DNA of 64,000 nt from Agaribacter marinus (GTDB lineage: Bacteria > Pseudomonadota > Gammaproteobacteria > Enterobacterales > Alteromonadaceae): contig NZ_BSOT01000005.1 in NCBI RefSeq assembly GCF_030160655.1, positions 1,693,546-1,757,545 of the forward strand. The letters are read 5' to 3'. The notes beneath the pieces were generated by a model that did not search any database, was not told the DNA's origin, and saw only the letters and a program-made list of their open reading frames with translations. A program made the translations under genes and the position numbers. Positions 39,597 to 48,125 of the stretch are shown one piece after another (positions within the stretch are counted from its first letter, which is position 1; each line of letters starts with the position of its first letter).

Positions 39597-42170
39597 ATGA
39601 TGAAATTCAAACTGAGTAAAGTAATGCTTGCTGCGTCTTTTCTTAGCCTACAAACCACTGCATGGGCCGAAGACAAAAAGGAAGATAGTAAAAAAGATGA
39701 GGATAAGCCTAGCCTAAGCGAGACCTTAGAAAAACAGACCGCATACGAAGGCTTTCTAGATATATACAGAGACAAAAAAGACGGCTCAGGATTGGTCGTC
39801 ATCGATGAAAGTGATTTGAACAAACCCTTCCTGCATATCGTATCGACTGCAGATGGCGTTGTGCCTGCTGGCACATTTAGAGGACACTATCGAGACACCA
39901 GTTTGGTTGAATTTAGACGTTACTTCAATCGTATAGAGGTAGTCTCAAAAACGCCTCGTTTTTACTTTGATGATAACAATGCCATCAGCAAGGCATCTGA
40001 GGCTAATACAAGCGAATCGGTCTTAGTGTCTGCTGAAATTAAACACGAAGAAGACGGAAAACTCGCATTTTCTTTACAATCTTTAGTCAAAAATGAAGAT
40101 TTACATCGCGTCGCCCCCATGCCCTTTGATGACCCTAAAGCAGATAAGAAGCGCTTTAAGCTCGGTAAATTCTCTAAAGACAAATCGAAAATAACAGATG
40201 TTTCAAATTTTCCACAAAATACACATGTTGTTGTAGATTATGTATACGAAAATGCGACGCCTAGTGTGTATGGTGGCGAAGAAATAGCAGATCAGCGTTA
40301 CACCACTTTGAGTATTCAACATGCTTTTGTAAAATCACCTGAAAATGATTTTTCTCCACGACGCGATGACCCACGCGTGGGGTATTTCGCACAACAATTC
40401 GATGATTTAACCAGCGCTGAGACTGCAAACTATAGAGATGTAATCAATCGCTGGCATTTAGTGAAAAAAGATCCAGATGCCGCAGTATCGGATCCCATTG
40501 AACCGATTGTTTGGTGGATTGAAAATACCACGCCAGTTGAGTGGCGAGATACGATAAAAAATGCCGCGCTTGCTTGGAACCAATCCTTTGAAAAAGCAGG
40601 TATTAGCAATGCCATTGAAGTAAAAGTTCAACCTGATGATGCTGATTGGTCAGCGGATGATATTCGCTACAATGTTTTGCGCTGGACGTCCTCTCCTCAA
40701 CCGCCCTTCGGTGGTTATGGGCCAAGCGTTGCACATCCAGAAACTGGGCAAATAATTGCTGCTGACATCATGCTTGAGTATAGTTTTATGACAGGCCGTT
40801 GGTTAGCGAGTGAGATGTTTACAGATGGCGCATCTTCATTGACCGAATCACTTCCCACACATGCCGCAGACAACAACCACGGTGCACATTGTTCTTTAGG
40901 CCATAGTTTGCAAATGGGGCAAGCTTTTGCAAACTATGCTGGCTTAACGCAAGGCATGGGAGATATTGAAAAAGATCGTCTCTTACGTCAGTCAATGCAT
41001 TACCTCATACTACATGAAATTGGCCATACACTAGGCTTAAATCACAATATGATGGCAACTCAACTTCACAGCCCTAAAGAGGCGCATGATATTGAAGTAA
41101 CACAAGGTATCTTAGCAGGCTCGGTCATGGATTACCCATCAGTTAACTACGCACCGGTAGGCGTGACGCAGGGAGATTTTTATACAGAAAAACCGGGACC
41201 ATATGATGATTGGGTCATTAATTACGGCTATTCAACTGCACTTAGCAACGCCGAAGCAGAAGAAGCACGCTTAAACAAGATTTTGGCTCGTTCTACTGAA
41301 CCGCAATTAGCTTTTGGTAATGACGCGGATGATATGAGAGCACCCGGACGCCACGTCGACCCGCGTATTAACATTTTCGATATGTCCAGCGATGCTATTG
41401 CCTATGCAGATGAGCGTATAACTCTTATAGAGGACGTGGCAACAAAACTAAAAGATAAACTCTTGGTAGATGGGCGTACGCACAATGATTTAGTTGTTGG
41501 CGCAAACATCTTGTTTAACGAGTTATCTAGACAAGCATCCGTCGTTAGTCGTTACATTGGCGGCGTCTATCTAAATAGAGCATTTGTTGGACAAGAGGGT
41601 TATACACAACCACTAACGCCAGTACCCGTCGATGACCAGAAGCGTGCAATGAAGCTAATAAATGAAGAATTATTCGCGCCTGACGCCTTAGTAGAGATGG
41701 AAAATATTTATGCCTTTTTACAGCGCCAACGCAGAGGCTTCGACGGCTGGGGACGTGATGAATCACCCAAAATTCACGCCATGTTGCTCGGAGCGCAAAA
41801 ACGCGCATTAGACCATATTCTTCATCCAAACGTCACCATGCGGATCACTGATACAGGGTTATACGGGAACGAGTATTCTGTCGACCTTATGATGCAAGAT
41901 CTAACAAATGGTATTTTCCAGAAAGATGCCAAGTCAGCCATTAATACTTACCGCAAAAACCTACAGGTAGAATACGTCAATCGTTTGGTAAACATCTCTG
42001 GACTAGAAAAACCAAGCAGCCACGACTATATAACCCAAGGGACTGCCGTAAATGAGTTACGTCGCATTGAAGATATGATGGATAATCGTCGAGGAGACAA
42101 TGCTAGTAAAATACACAAGGCATTTATTCGTGATCTCATTAACCGCGCTTTTCACAAGAGTAAGAGTTAG
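39597..42170 (+). CDS. secreted zinc-dependent metalloprotease (HEXXHXXGXXH type)
   Basis: This 857-residue protein has a Sec signal peptide (SKVMLAASFLSLQTTAWA), a highly charged Lys/Asp/Glu stretch directly after it, a large beta-rich N-terminal region, and the zinc site HEIGHTLGLNH (His473, Glu474, His477, His483 counted from ATG 39597), with a SVMDYPSVNY Met-turn about 40 residues later, as in metzincins. It belongs by pattern to the large bacterial zinc-dependent metalloproteases of the DUF4953/DUF5117 group. GAGGG lies before two adjacent ATGs (39597, 39600). Likely periplasmic or secreted; substrate unknown. Confidence 0.85.
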   Translation: MMKFKLSKVMLAASFLSLQTTAWAEDKKEDSKKDEDKPSLSETLEKQTAYEGFLDIYRDKKDGSGLVVIDESDLNKPFLHIVSTADGVVPAGTFRGHYRDTSLVEFRRYFNRIEVVSKTPRFYFDDNNAISKASEANTSESVLVSAEIKHEEDGKLAFSLQSLVKNEDLHRVAPMPFDDPKADKKRFKLGKFSKDKSKITDVSNFPQNTHVVVDYVYENATPSVYGGEEIADQRYTTLSIQHAFVKSPENDFSPRRDDPRVGYFAQQFDDLTSAETANYRDVINRWHLVKKDPDAAVSDPIEPIVWWIENTTPVEWRDTIKNAALAWNQSFEKAGISNAIEVKVQPDDADWSADDIRYNVLRWTSSPQPPFGGYGPSVAHPETGQIIAADIMLEYSFMTGRWLASEMFTDGASSLTESLPTHAADNNHGAHCSLGHSLQMGQAFANYAGLTQGMGDIEKDRLLRQSMHYLILHEIGHTLGLNHNMMATQLHSPKEAHDIEVTQGILAGSVMDYPSVNYAPVGVTQGDFYTEKPGPYDDWVINYGYSTALSNAEAEEARLNKILARSTEPQLAFGNDADDMRAPGRHVDPRINIFDMSSDAIAYADERITLIEDVATKLKDKLLVDGRTHNDLVVGANILFNELSRQASVVSRYIGGVYLNRAFVGQEGYTQPLTPVPVDDQKRAMKLINEELFAPDALVEMENIYAFLQRQRRGFDGWGRDESPKIHAMLLGAQKRALDHILHPNVTMRITDTGLYGNEYSVDLMMQDLTNGIFQKDAKSAINTYRKNLQVEYVNRLVNISGLEKPSSHDYITQGTAVNELRRIEDMMDNRRGDNASKIHKAFIRDLINRAFHKSKS

Positions 42171-42194
42171 TTGAATGCTTAAAGCCTAAATCTT

Positions 42195-42229
42195 GAATGA
42201 AAAGGCACTTTCGCCTTTTCATTCATTTT
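42195..42229. terminator. bidirectional terminator between metalloprotease and nucleotidyltransferase genes
   Basis: A perfect 12-bp stem GAATGAAAAGGC / GCCTTTTCATTC with loop ACTTTC is followed by ATTTTT on the plus strand. It lies between converging genes. Confidence 0.92.
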
Positions 42230-42232
42230 TGA

Positions 42233-43375
42233 TTAGTTTGTTTTTTGATTTTCTTCAGTAGGCGTAAAAAAATGCTTTCCTGCAACGCTCTCAACAATCC
42301 ATCGACCAAATTTAACCGTCAAATGATACGTTAAAATATGTATCGGCATCTTTAGCAAATGCCCGCGTATTAATGCACAAAACTGTTGTATCGGCGTAAT
42401 CGACCCGTCCAATAAAGCATGTTGGGGGAAAAGTACTTTGCTAAAGATGTATTTTTCTATTGATGTCGGACCGTGTGTATCTATTAGTTCGTCTATATCA
42501 TCCATATTTTCGAAAAGTGACTTGTCTAACGATCTCAGAAAATACAAAGCTAAATATACCTCTTTTGCAAAGTTAATCTCTGAAGCGATAGCAATCACCT
42601 CTCTAACAAATTTTTCACACGTATTCTCAAGCAAATTTTGCTTCATAAAAATATGTAAATCGGTTAAGTCTCGAAACCCTGAAGAAAACTCTTCATTTCT
42701 AAATAAATGAATAGCTGAATGCACAAATTGTGCAGGTTGCGATAACACCCAAATATCATCACCTAACAATACCCTATGATTAATCAGAAGCTGGATATTA
42801 GGAGCCGCCCCAGAAATGAGTGGTACGATATTATGATGAATATCAATAATAGTACCTCTTGTACCATGACACATCGGTGGAATCTCATGCGCCCATTGAC
42901 GATAGTATTTATCATCATAGTTATTTATTTCTTGCGCAATCCATCCTTTAATAGCCAAGACCTGTTCGCACTCATTGATTGAACGCTTGTCCACCAAGAT
43001 ATCTATATCGCTGTAGTACCTGCCTTCAGCCACTTTATTCGATGCCAACGAATCAGCTAAAGAATATGCAGCCCCTTTCAAAAATATTAAATACGCAGAT
43101 GCGCTAGATAACTGACTAACTAAAAGTTTGGCCTCTTCCCACACTTGTAACTTCTGTTTACTCGCCATGAGATAAGCATTCTTAAAATGACGCTGCGCCT
43201 TCACATGTAAATCAGGCAATAAATTTAAGCTTATAAGGTTTGCCGCCACTCTAGCCAACATCTTTTGTTGCCTAAGTACAATAATTAATGTGCTAAGCTG
43301 ATTAGGTTCAAGCGCAGTGATTTTTTCTGGGTGCAAATAACAATCAATGACCTGTTCTACGTCAAGCTCAATCAA
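42233..43375 (-). CDS. nucleotidyltransferase-family protein of the HPr-rel-A type gene set
   Basis: This 380-residue protein has a nucleotidyltransferase active-site pattern of the PF14907 (NTP_transf_5) type: LKGAAYSL near residue 100, GRYYSDIDILV with Asp123 and Asp125 as probable metal ligands, and downstream HEIPPMCHGTRGTIIDIHHNI. Substrate and chemistry are unknown for this family. It is the last gene of a four-gene run with HprK-like, PqqD-like and Tat-exported proteins, and overlaps the HprK-like gene by four bases, so it probably acts with them. Confidence 0.8.
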   Translation of the reverse strand: MIELDVEQVIDCYLHPEKITALEPNQLSTLIIVLRQQKMLARVAANLISLNLLPDLHVKAQRHFKNAYLMASKQKLQVWEEAKLLVSQLSSASAYLIFLKGAAYSLADSLASNKVAEGRYYSDIDILVDKRSINECEQVLAIKGWIAQEINNYDDKYYRQWAHEIPPMCHGTRGTIIDIHHNIVPLISGAAPNIQLLINHRVLLGDDIWVLSQPAQFVHSAIHLFRNEEFSSGFRDLTDLHIFMKQNLLENTCEKFVREVIAIASEINFAKEVYLALYFLRSLDKSLFENMDDIDELIDTHGPTSIEKYIFSKVLFPQHALLDGSITPIQQFCALIRGHLLKMPIHILTYHLTVKFGRWIVESVAGKHFFTPTEENQKTN

Positions 43376-44256
43376 TCTATTACATCCTCACTCAAAAACG
43401 CTTCTACATCTTTTAGATCATTATAGAAGATTTCAAAAGAACGTACCTGTTCAATTATGCGTGTAATTGTCGAAAATGCCGGCTCACCAATTGCAGTAAA
43501 ATTAAACGCATTGTCAACTAGTTGCATATAACTTTCGGCCATGTTTAGTTGATAAATTTCAAGTGACTTCGTTGTGTCATAATTTGGAAAAACGACCCCC
43601 ACTATTTCTGCCGTTTGCTGTTTTCCTAACATTGCTGATTTGTTTGGTGCCATGTGAATCACATCCCCCTTGTGGGTATCTTTAGCTATGGATGAAAATA
43701 CACTATCTGGAAACCATTGTTTAGCAAGCGGAATACTCGCGTTTTTTAAACAAATAGGGCGTACAAAAGGCGTCACCGTTTTTGAATTCGGCGTGATTAA
43801 AGCCATTTCATCAGACATTAAGCGCCACCCATTATTTGCCAAAAATGCAGTTAACGTACTTTTCCCAGACCCCGGTGGCGCAGGGAAAAGAATGGCCTTT
43901 CCGTCTTTTTCAAGTACTGCGCTGTGAATAATAACATATGAAAATTCATGTGCCGCAACCGTCCAATTCATACCCCACTCAAGCATTGCATATGCTTGTG
44001 AATGGGTTAAGGGCTTAAAGGGTTCTTTTTCATCACATAGAAAACGAGCCTGAGGCTTAAAAATCTTCCTTAAACCCCCACCGTCATTTATAGACAAAGT
44101 AAAATCTATAAATTCATCGCCAGCGAGCTGTTCGCTACACGCTTCGCCATACATGGCACAAGCATTTTCAAAAACAAATTTTATATTGTTTTTTACTTTA
44201 AAAACAAACGGCGGAAGGGATAGTACAAAATCGTAAGTCAATGCTTTAGTCTTCAA
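43372..44256 (-). CDS. HprK-related kinase A
   Basis: This 294-residue protein has a P-loop APPGSGKST at about residues 126-134 in a context typical of HPr kinase C-terminal domains (VIIHSAVLEKDGKAILFPAPPGSGKSTL is split here only for reading; the core is HSAVLEKDGKAILF plus the P-loop), then WRLMSDEMALI, like the SDD/DE region after the P-loop. There is no HPr gene nearby. These kinases occur with a PqqD-like protein in polysaccharide loci and no substrate has been established to my knowledge. Its start overlaps the pqqD-like gene by 11 bases. Confidence 0.85.
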   Translation of the reverse strand: MKTKALTYDFVLSLPPFVFKVKNNIKFVFENACAMYGEACSEQLAGDEFIDFTLSINDGGGLRKIFKPQARFLCDEKEPFKPLTHSQAYAMLEWGMNWTVAAHEFSYVIIHSAVLEKDGKAILFPAPPGSGKSTLTAFLANNGWRLMSDEMALITPNSKTVTPFVRPICLKNASIPLAKQWFPDSVFSSIAKDTHKGDVIHMAPNKSAMLGKQQTAEIVGVVFPNYDTTKSLEIYQLNMAESYMQLVDNAFNFTAIGEPAFSTITRIIEQVRSFEIFYNDLKDVEAFLSEDVID

Positions 44257-44461
44257 TTAACTGCTGAGATAGTAGTTGAGATAATACATCACTTTCTTCA
44301 TCAGTTAAGGATTTATGCCCTCCAAGAATATCATTCAAATCATCAATATTTACATTAATCGATGAGATGACATTGGTTGTCGGGTCGTAAAATGCCGTCC
44401 CAGAACCATCTGAAAAAGGGTGCCGTAGCACCCTTTGTTTAATTCTATATTGCGTTGGCAT
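44246..44461 (-). CDS. PqqD-like peptide chaperone of the HPr-rel-A type system
   Basis: This 71-residue protein has the short PqqD-fold pattern: YRIKQRVLRHPFSDGSGTAF, a strand with YDPTTNVISSIN, and helices with an acidic C-terminus (LTDEESDVLSQLL). PqqD proteins bind leader peptides for modifying enzymes, usually radical SAM proteins; none is visible here. It lies between the Tat-exported protein (14-base gap) and the HprK-like kinase (overlap), so those are its likely partners. Confidence 0.78.
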   Translation of the reverse strand: MPTQYRIKQRVLRHPFSDGSGTAFYDPTTNVISSINVNIDDLNDILGGHKSLTDEESDVLSQLLSQQLIED

Positions 44462-44475
44462 TACAAGCTACCGCT

Positions 44476-45072
44476 TTATCGTAAACGCGCTGCCAGTGCC
44501 ACTGGATCTTTATGTAGTTCTTGAAGCTCTGTACCCATTACTGAGGGATTTGCTATCGCCATCGCATAAAGCTTTTGACCAAACATTTGCTGAGTTTTGA
44601 ATGCTCTTTTGGGGCCAACAACTGGAAAATGCACACTGAAGGTAGCGCTGTCACTATACATCGCGGATAAGTAAGCAGAGATCATTAAACGGTTGACATT
44701 CTTTGGCCCACCATAAACTCCTGATTTAGATGCTTCACCAATTAACACTTGTTTAACGGTTAAATTACCATCGAATTTTTTCGTCGCACTTTTGAAAGGC
44801 TTACCGCCAAAAACAGTACTAAATTTACTATTAAGCGTACTCTTATCAACAAAACTTATGTTTTTTACCCAATAACTGGGCCATTTAACAACCAGTCTTT
44901 TGCCGCCAGCCATATCTGATCCATGACCAGAGGCAACCATTGAGCCAGTTACGCCAGTGGCCCAAACAGACTTAGCAGGAAGACTTGCTAATGCGACACC
45001 TGTTGCAGAGCGCGTTAAAAACTTACGTCGACTGCTATCGCTTGATAGCTTTTGTTGATTTTGTTTGTTCAT
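44476..45072 (-). CDS. Tat-exported protein of unknown function, first gene of the PqqD/HprK set
   Basis: This 198-residue protein has a textbook twin-arginine signal: SRRKFLTRSATGVALASLPA, with probable cleavage after SVWA. I prefer the ATG at 45072: the frame extends to 45144, but that start would lie in front of the Tat motif and close to the predicted promoter's start site. The mature part is basic and Gly/Ser-rich at its start (GSMVASGHGSDMAGGKR), then a compact soluble domain. No enzyme motif is recognisable. As the first gene of the operon it may be the substrate or effector of the PqqD/HprK machinery (inference). Confidence 0.7.
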   Translation of the reverse strand: MNKQNQQKLSSDSSRRKFLTRSATGVALASLPAKSVWATGVTGSMVASGHGSDMAGGKRLVVKWPSYWVKNISFVDKSTLNSKFSTVFGGKPFKSATKKFDGNLTVKQVLIGEASKSGVYGGPKNVNRLMISAYLSAMYSDSATFSVHFPVVGPKRAFKTQQMFGQKLYAMAIANPSVMGTELQELHKDPVALAARLR

Positions 45073-45155
45073 ATTATTACCTATGTTCAATCCTGTGAGA
45101 CCTGTCCATATTGCGACAGCACGACTCCATCGGAAAAATGACACAACTATATTAC

Positions 45156-45185
45156 TTTATAGCAAAAAACATTCCAAAATGTTAA
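45156..45185 (-). promoter_or_regulatory. predicted sigma-70 promoter with palindromic spacer, Tat/PqqD/HprK operon
   Basis: On the minus strand TTAACA (45185-45180) and TATAAA (45161-45156) are each one mismatch from consensus, with an 18-base spacer. The spacer is largely occupied by the perfect inverted repeat AACATT-TTGG-AATGTT (45183-45168), placed where a repressor would block RNA polymerase. The start site would be near 45149, giving a leader of about 75 bases. Confidence 0.5.
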
Positions 45186-45277
45186 ATGTCGTAGAGTCAA
45201 TAACTTAGCGCCAGCACGCTAAAAAAAGTAAAAAAATTGGCAAATATCCTGACACTATTTTAGTATACCTCATGCTA

Positions 45278-46165
45278 TCACTGTAAGCTAACCTTGTGTG
45301 TTTTAGCCAATGCGTACACGTGTTTTATTGGAATTGCATAAGTAATCCCGCTCGGTTTTTGTATTGCTGACTCTTTACCGGCACTCACAAACACTTTATT
45401 TATCACAGCAATAGCATTACCTGAAACCCTGTCAAATACTGGGCTTCCGCTATTTCCGGGATAAGCTGTCGCGTCCAACTGGTAAATTAAAAACGGATTT
45501 TTCAGGCGTGATAGCATATCAATCGTTAGTTGATTAGCATTCTTTGACGGATTAATGTCTGGCGCTATCGCAGAAATAATTCCTCGATGTGTTGCAGGGT
45601 ACAATCCCAACACTGCACCAATCGGAAAGCCGGTAAAGAATATACTTGACCCCGCATCGATGAAGGCTTCACTCCCAAGACGCAGTGGTGTCAGCTTGTT
45701 TTTCATTTTTAACAATGCCAAATCATGCACCGGGTCAACTCCGATGACTTCAAGCACTTCTGTTCTTACAAGGGTGCCTTTTCCTTCTAGCGCGACATAA
45801 TTTTGAACAACCTTAGTATCTAACTCTTTTGAGACTACGTGATAATTAGTCACAACATAGCTGCCATCACCGATGACAAACCCCGTTCCCAATAATTGAG
45901 ACTTACGAGATTCAATTGGAGTCAATAAACCAATGCCGACGACGGATTTTTCGACTTTCTTGACCTGTTCAACTAGCGAAGGAACGTCATTGTGGGCAGC
46001 AGCAATACTTGAAATACTTGCTAGCATTAATACGATGATTAGTTGCAAATAACTGGCTAATTTGCACGACGGTAGAAACATGCCTTTTCCATAAAATAAA
46101 TAAAACGCTTTAAATAGCATATCAAGATAACTATAGAATTTATGTAATTGAATTTTATTTTCCAT
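45278..46165 (-). CDS. exported trypsin-like serine protease (S1C/HtrA-like, no PDZ)
   Basis: Up to 295 residues with an intact catalytic triad: His109 in TNYHVV, Asp148 in DPVHDLALL and Ser239 in YPGNSGSPVF. The signal peptide begins after an unusual 28-residue extension; an ATG at 46081 (GGA six bases upstream) would begin exactly at the signal (MFLPSCKLASYL). The ATG at 46165 has AAGGA upstream and couples to the acyltransferase gene, so both are possible. Unlike DegP/DegS there is no PDZ domain. It precedes the Tat/PqqD/HprK set by about 200 bases and may process a component of it; this is inference. Confidence 0.85.
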   Translation of the reverse strand: MENKIQLHKFYSYLDMLFKAFYLFYGKGMFLPSCKLASYLQLIIVLMLASISSIAAAHNDVPSLVEQVKKVEKSVVGIGLLTPIESRKSQLLGTGFVIGDGSYVVTNYHVVSKELDTKVVQNYVALEGKGTLVRTEVLEVIGVDPVHDLALLKMKNKLTPLRLGSEAFIDAGSSIFFTGFPIGAVLGLYPATHRGIISAIAPDINPSKNANQLTIDMLSRLKNPFLIYQLDATAYPGNSGSPVFDRVSGNAIAVINKVFVSAGKESAIQKPSGITYAIPIKHVYALAKTHKVSLQ

Positions 46166-47390
46166 TAAAAAACATCCTTATTAACGCTATTCTTTTTACG
46201 ATTAACGCGTGAAACGCATAGCTAAGAATAAACACAACAACCATGCAACAAACAAACAAAGCGAATGGGTTAACATTTGAGCTCGCACGAGCAAAATAAT
46301 AATTAGCAACTAATACAAATGCCACGACTAAACAGTGATGGATCAGATAAATAGAATACGACGCATCTGCGAGTTTTGTTAACCAAACATTATGTTTTGC
46401 CAATATGTGCATACTGCCCCCCCAAAGACACAAACATAGGCATAGAACATTGAATAGATCGATATAAGCCAACGCTAGCGTAATAATGAATCCCTCAGGC
46501 ATCATATTCATGTAATGTTTCATAACAAACGACAGAACATATAGAAAACCCCACAGCGGTAAAGATCGCTGGAGTAGATCTAGCCATGCAGTTTGCCTTT
46601 GGAGTAGTAGACCGAAGACAAAAAAACAAAAGTAAAAATACAGATAATAAGGCATTCCGACAACTGGTATATTCTGGTAAATGGGAACACCTATTTGACC
46701 AAGAACCAATATTGGAAAAACAAAGAATGGAAAACTTGCAATGATTACGAAGAAACACTTTTTAGAAGAGAAAGCCTTAACTTTCAACGTATCGTGGCTA
46801 AACATAGGGACACAGATAAACAACAAAAAAGAATAGACAATCAAATTAACCAGAAACCATAGGTGCGAAATGGCCTGCTGCTGGTAAAGCGCAACGAAGG
46901 CGCTTTGTTCGTATATGGATAAAATCCAGCTTTGAAAAGCATTAAACGTTAACATACAGACCAATAGCGGTAAGGCAATCCTCAACAATCGCTGTTGTAT
47001 AAACATTTTACCGCCCACTTTACCAATCACAAGCATGGCAAAATAACCGGCAACCATAAAAAAAAGCGGCATTCGAAAACTATGAATACCAGCATTTATG
47101 CCATTTAAAAATGTCGACGTTTGAAAGTCTGATGGATAATTAATCAACCAACCACTATTGGAAGAAAAACCTGCAGCAGCATGCAAAACAATCCCCATTA
47201 CCATCAAGATGCCGCGCAAATTATCTAAATAGCACTCCCTAGTATTTCGTTTGTGACGCGGGTGTTTGGCATACGTATTTTTTGATGACGCATGAGCTCC
47301 TCCGGTACTGCTTGATATAGTACTGGTTGATAAGGAATTCGCACCTGTTGCAGGGCTCATTGCTGTTTCGCTTGGTATTTTACGTGGCAA
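46155..47390 (-). CDS. acyltransferase-3 family integral membrane protein
   Basis: This 411-residue protein has a Ser/Thr-rich hydrophilic N-terminus (about 50 residues), then about ten transmembrane helices beginning YLDNLRGILMVMGIVLHAAAGF. The histidine in that segment and the later FRMPLFFMVAGYFA segment are typical of acyltransferase 3/OpgC-like enzymes that O-acylate glycans at the inner membrane. It overlaps the SGNH hydrolase gene by 34 bases. Together with that hydrolase it probably modifies an exported polysaccharide. Confidence 0.85.
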   Translation of the reverse strand: MPRKIPSETAMSPATGANSLSTSTISSSTGGAHASSKNTYAKHPRHKRNTRECYLDNLRGILMVMGIVLHAAAGFSSNSGWLINYPSDFQTSTFLNGINAGIHSFRMPLFFMVAGYFAMLVIGKVGGKMFIQQRLLRIALPLLVCMLTFNAFQSWILSIYEQSAFVALYQQQAISHLWFLVNLIVYSFLLFICVPMFSHDTLKVKAFSSKKCFFVIIASFPFFVFPILVLGQIGVPIYQNIPVVGMPYYLYFYFCFFVFGLLLQRQTAWLDLLQRSLPLWGFLYVLSFVMKHYMNMMPEGFIITLALAYIDLFNVLCLCLCLWGGSMHILAKHNVWLTKLADASYSIYLIHHCLVVAFVLVANYYFARASSNVNPFALFVCCMVVVFILSYAFHALIVKRIALIRMFFNGK

Positions 47391-48019
47391 AATTCATTTA
47401 TCCAGTTGTTCAATACGCCATACCCCGGAGAGTTAAGGTGGATGCCATCAGACAAAAAATACGTGCTTGCTTTCAATGAAGCTAACGGTATGAGGTGAAG
47501 ATTCGTATATTTATGCTGAATTTTTTCGAGCTCTACATTAAATTGTTCGAATTGATGATGATATATTGGCCGCTGCGGTGAATTTTTTATCGTTAAAAGT
47601 GCAATAGACACTTTTTCAGCCGTAACATCACTTTTCGCACTTTCAAGGTACGAAAGCACATATTCAAGCTCCTTTAAAGCATCTACATATGAAAGGCCAT
47701 GGGCAATATCGTTTTCTCCAACATATAGAACCAAAGATTTTACTTTATCCAAGGGTAGTGTTTTTAAGTAACGCAATACATCCGACGTATGTCCATTCTC
47801 AAATCCCCGAATACGCAATGGTTCACAATGCCCCAATGCACTTTGAGTCAAGCGGGCTATCGTCGAACTCCCGACAAAAATTGTCGCACCAGCGTCTAAT
47901 GACAAATAGTCTTCCCAATAGTATTGAATCAATAATTTGGTATTGCGTTCTAGATTCAAGATTGCAACACTAACGACGATAAGTAACAGAGCCGCTGCAG
48001 AAATGAATATTCTAATCAT
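47357..48019 (-). CDS. membrane-anchored SGNH/GDSL-type esterase or acetyltransferase
   Basis: This 220-residue protein has an N-terminal signal anchor (about residues 4-21) and SGNH-hydrolase blocks: FVGSSTIARL (block I Ser), GFENGHTSDVLRYL (block II Gly), YVGENDIAHG (block III Asn) and DGIHLNSPGYGVLN (block V Asp-x-x-His). SGNH enzymes next to acyltransferase-3 proteins usually add or remove O-acetyl groups on glycans in the periplasm. It is the first gene of the minus-strand arm of the second polysaccharide locus. Confidence 0.85.
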   Translation of the reverse strand: MIRIFISAAALLLIVVSVAILNLERNTKLLIQYYWEDYLSLDAGATIFVGSSTIARLTQSALGHCEPLRIRGFENGHTSDVLRYLKTLPLDKVKSLVLYVGENDIAHGLSYVDALKELEYVLSYLESAKSDVTAEKVSIALLTIKNSPQRPIYHHQFEQFNVELEKIQHKYTNLHLIPLASLKASTYFLSDGIHLNSPGYGVLNNWINEFCHVKYQAKQQ

Positions 48020-48125
48020 ATTAAGTGATTGATAATTATTGCTTTGTAATGCTTTACCAAAGGTAAGCTATTCAAGACTTGTTGCATATGTTAACACTTT
48101 ACCTAAAAACAATAAGAAGCACTTT

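Noticed and set aside
39470-39874. 134-codon minus-strand frame over the metalloprotease start
   Set aside because: Antisense to the signal peptide region and upstream spacer; hydrophobic by reflection of the signal sequence only.
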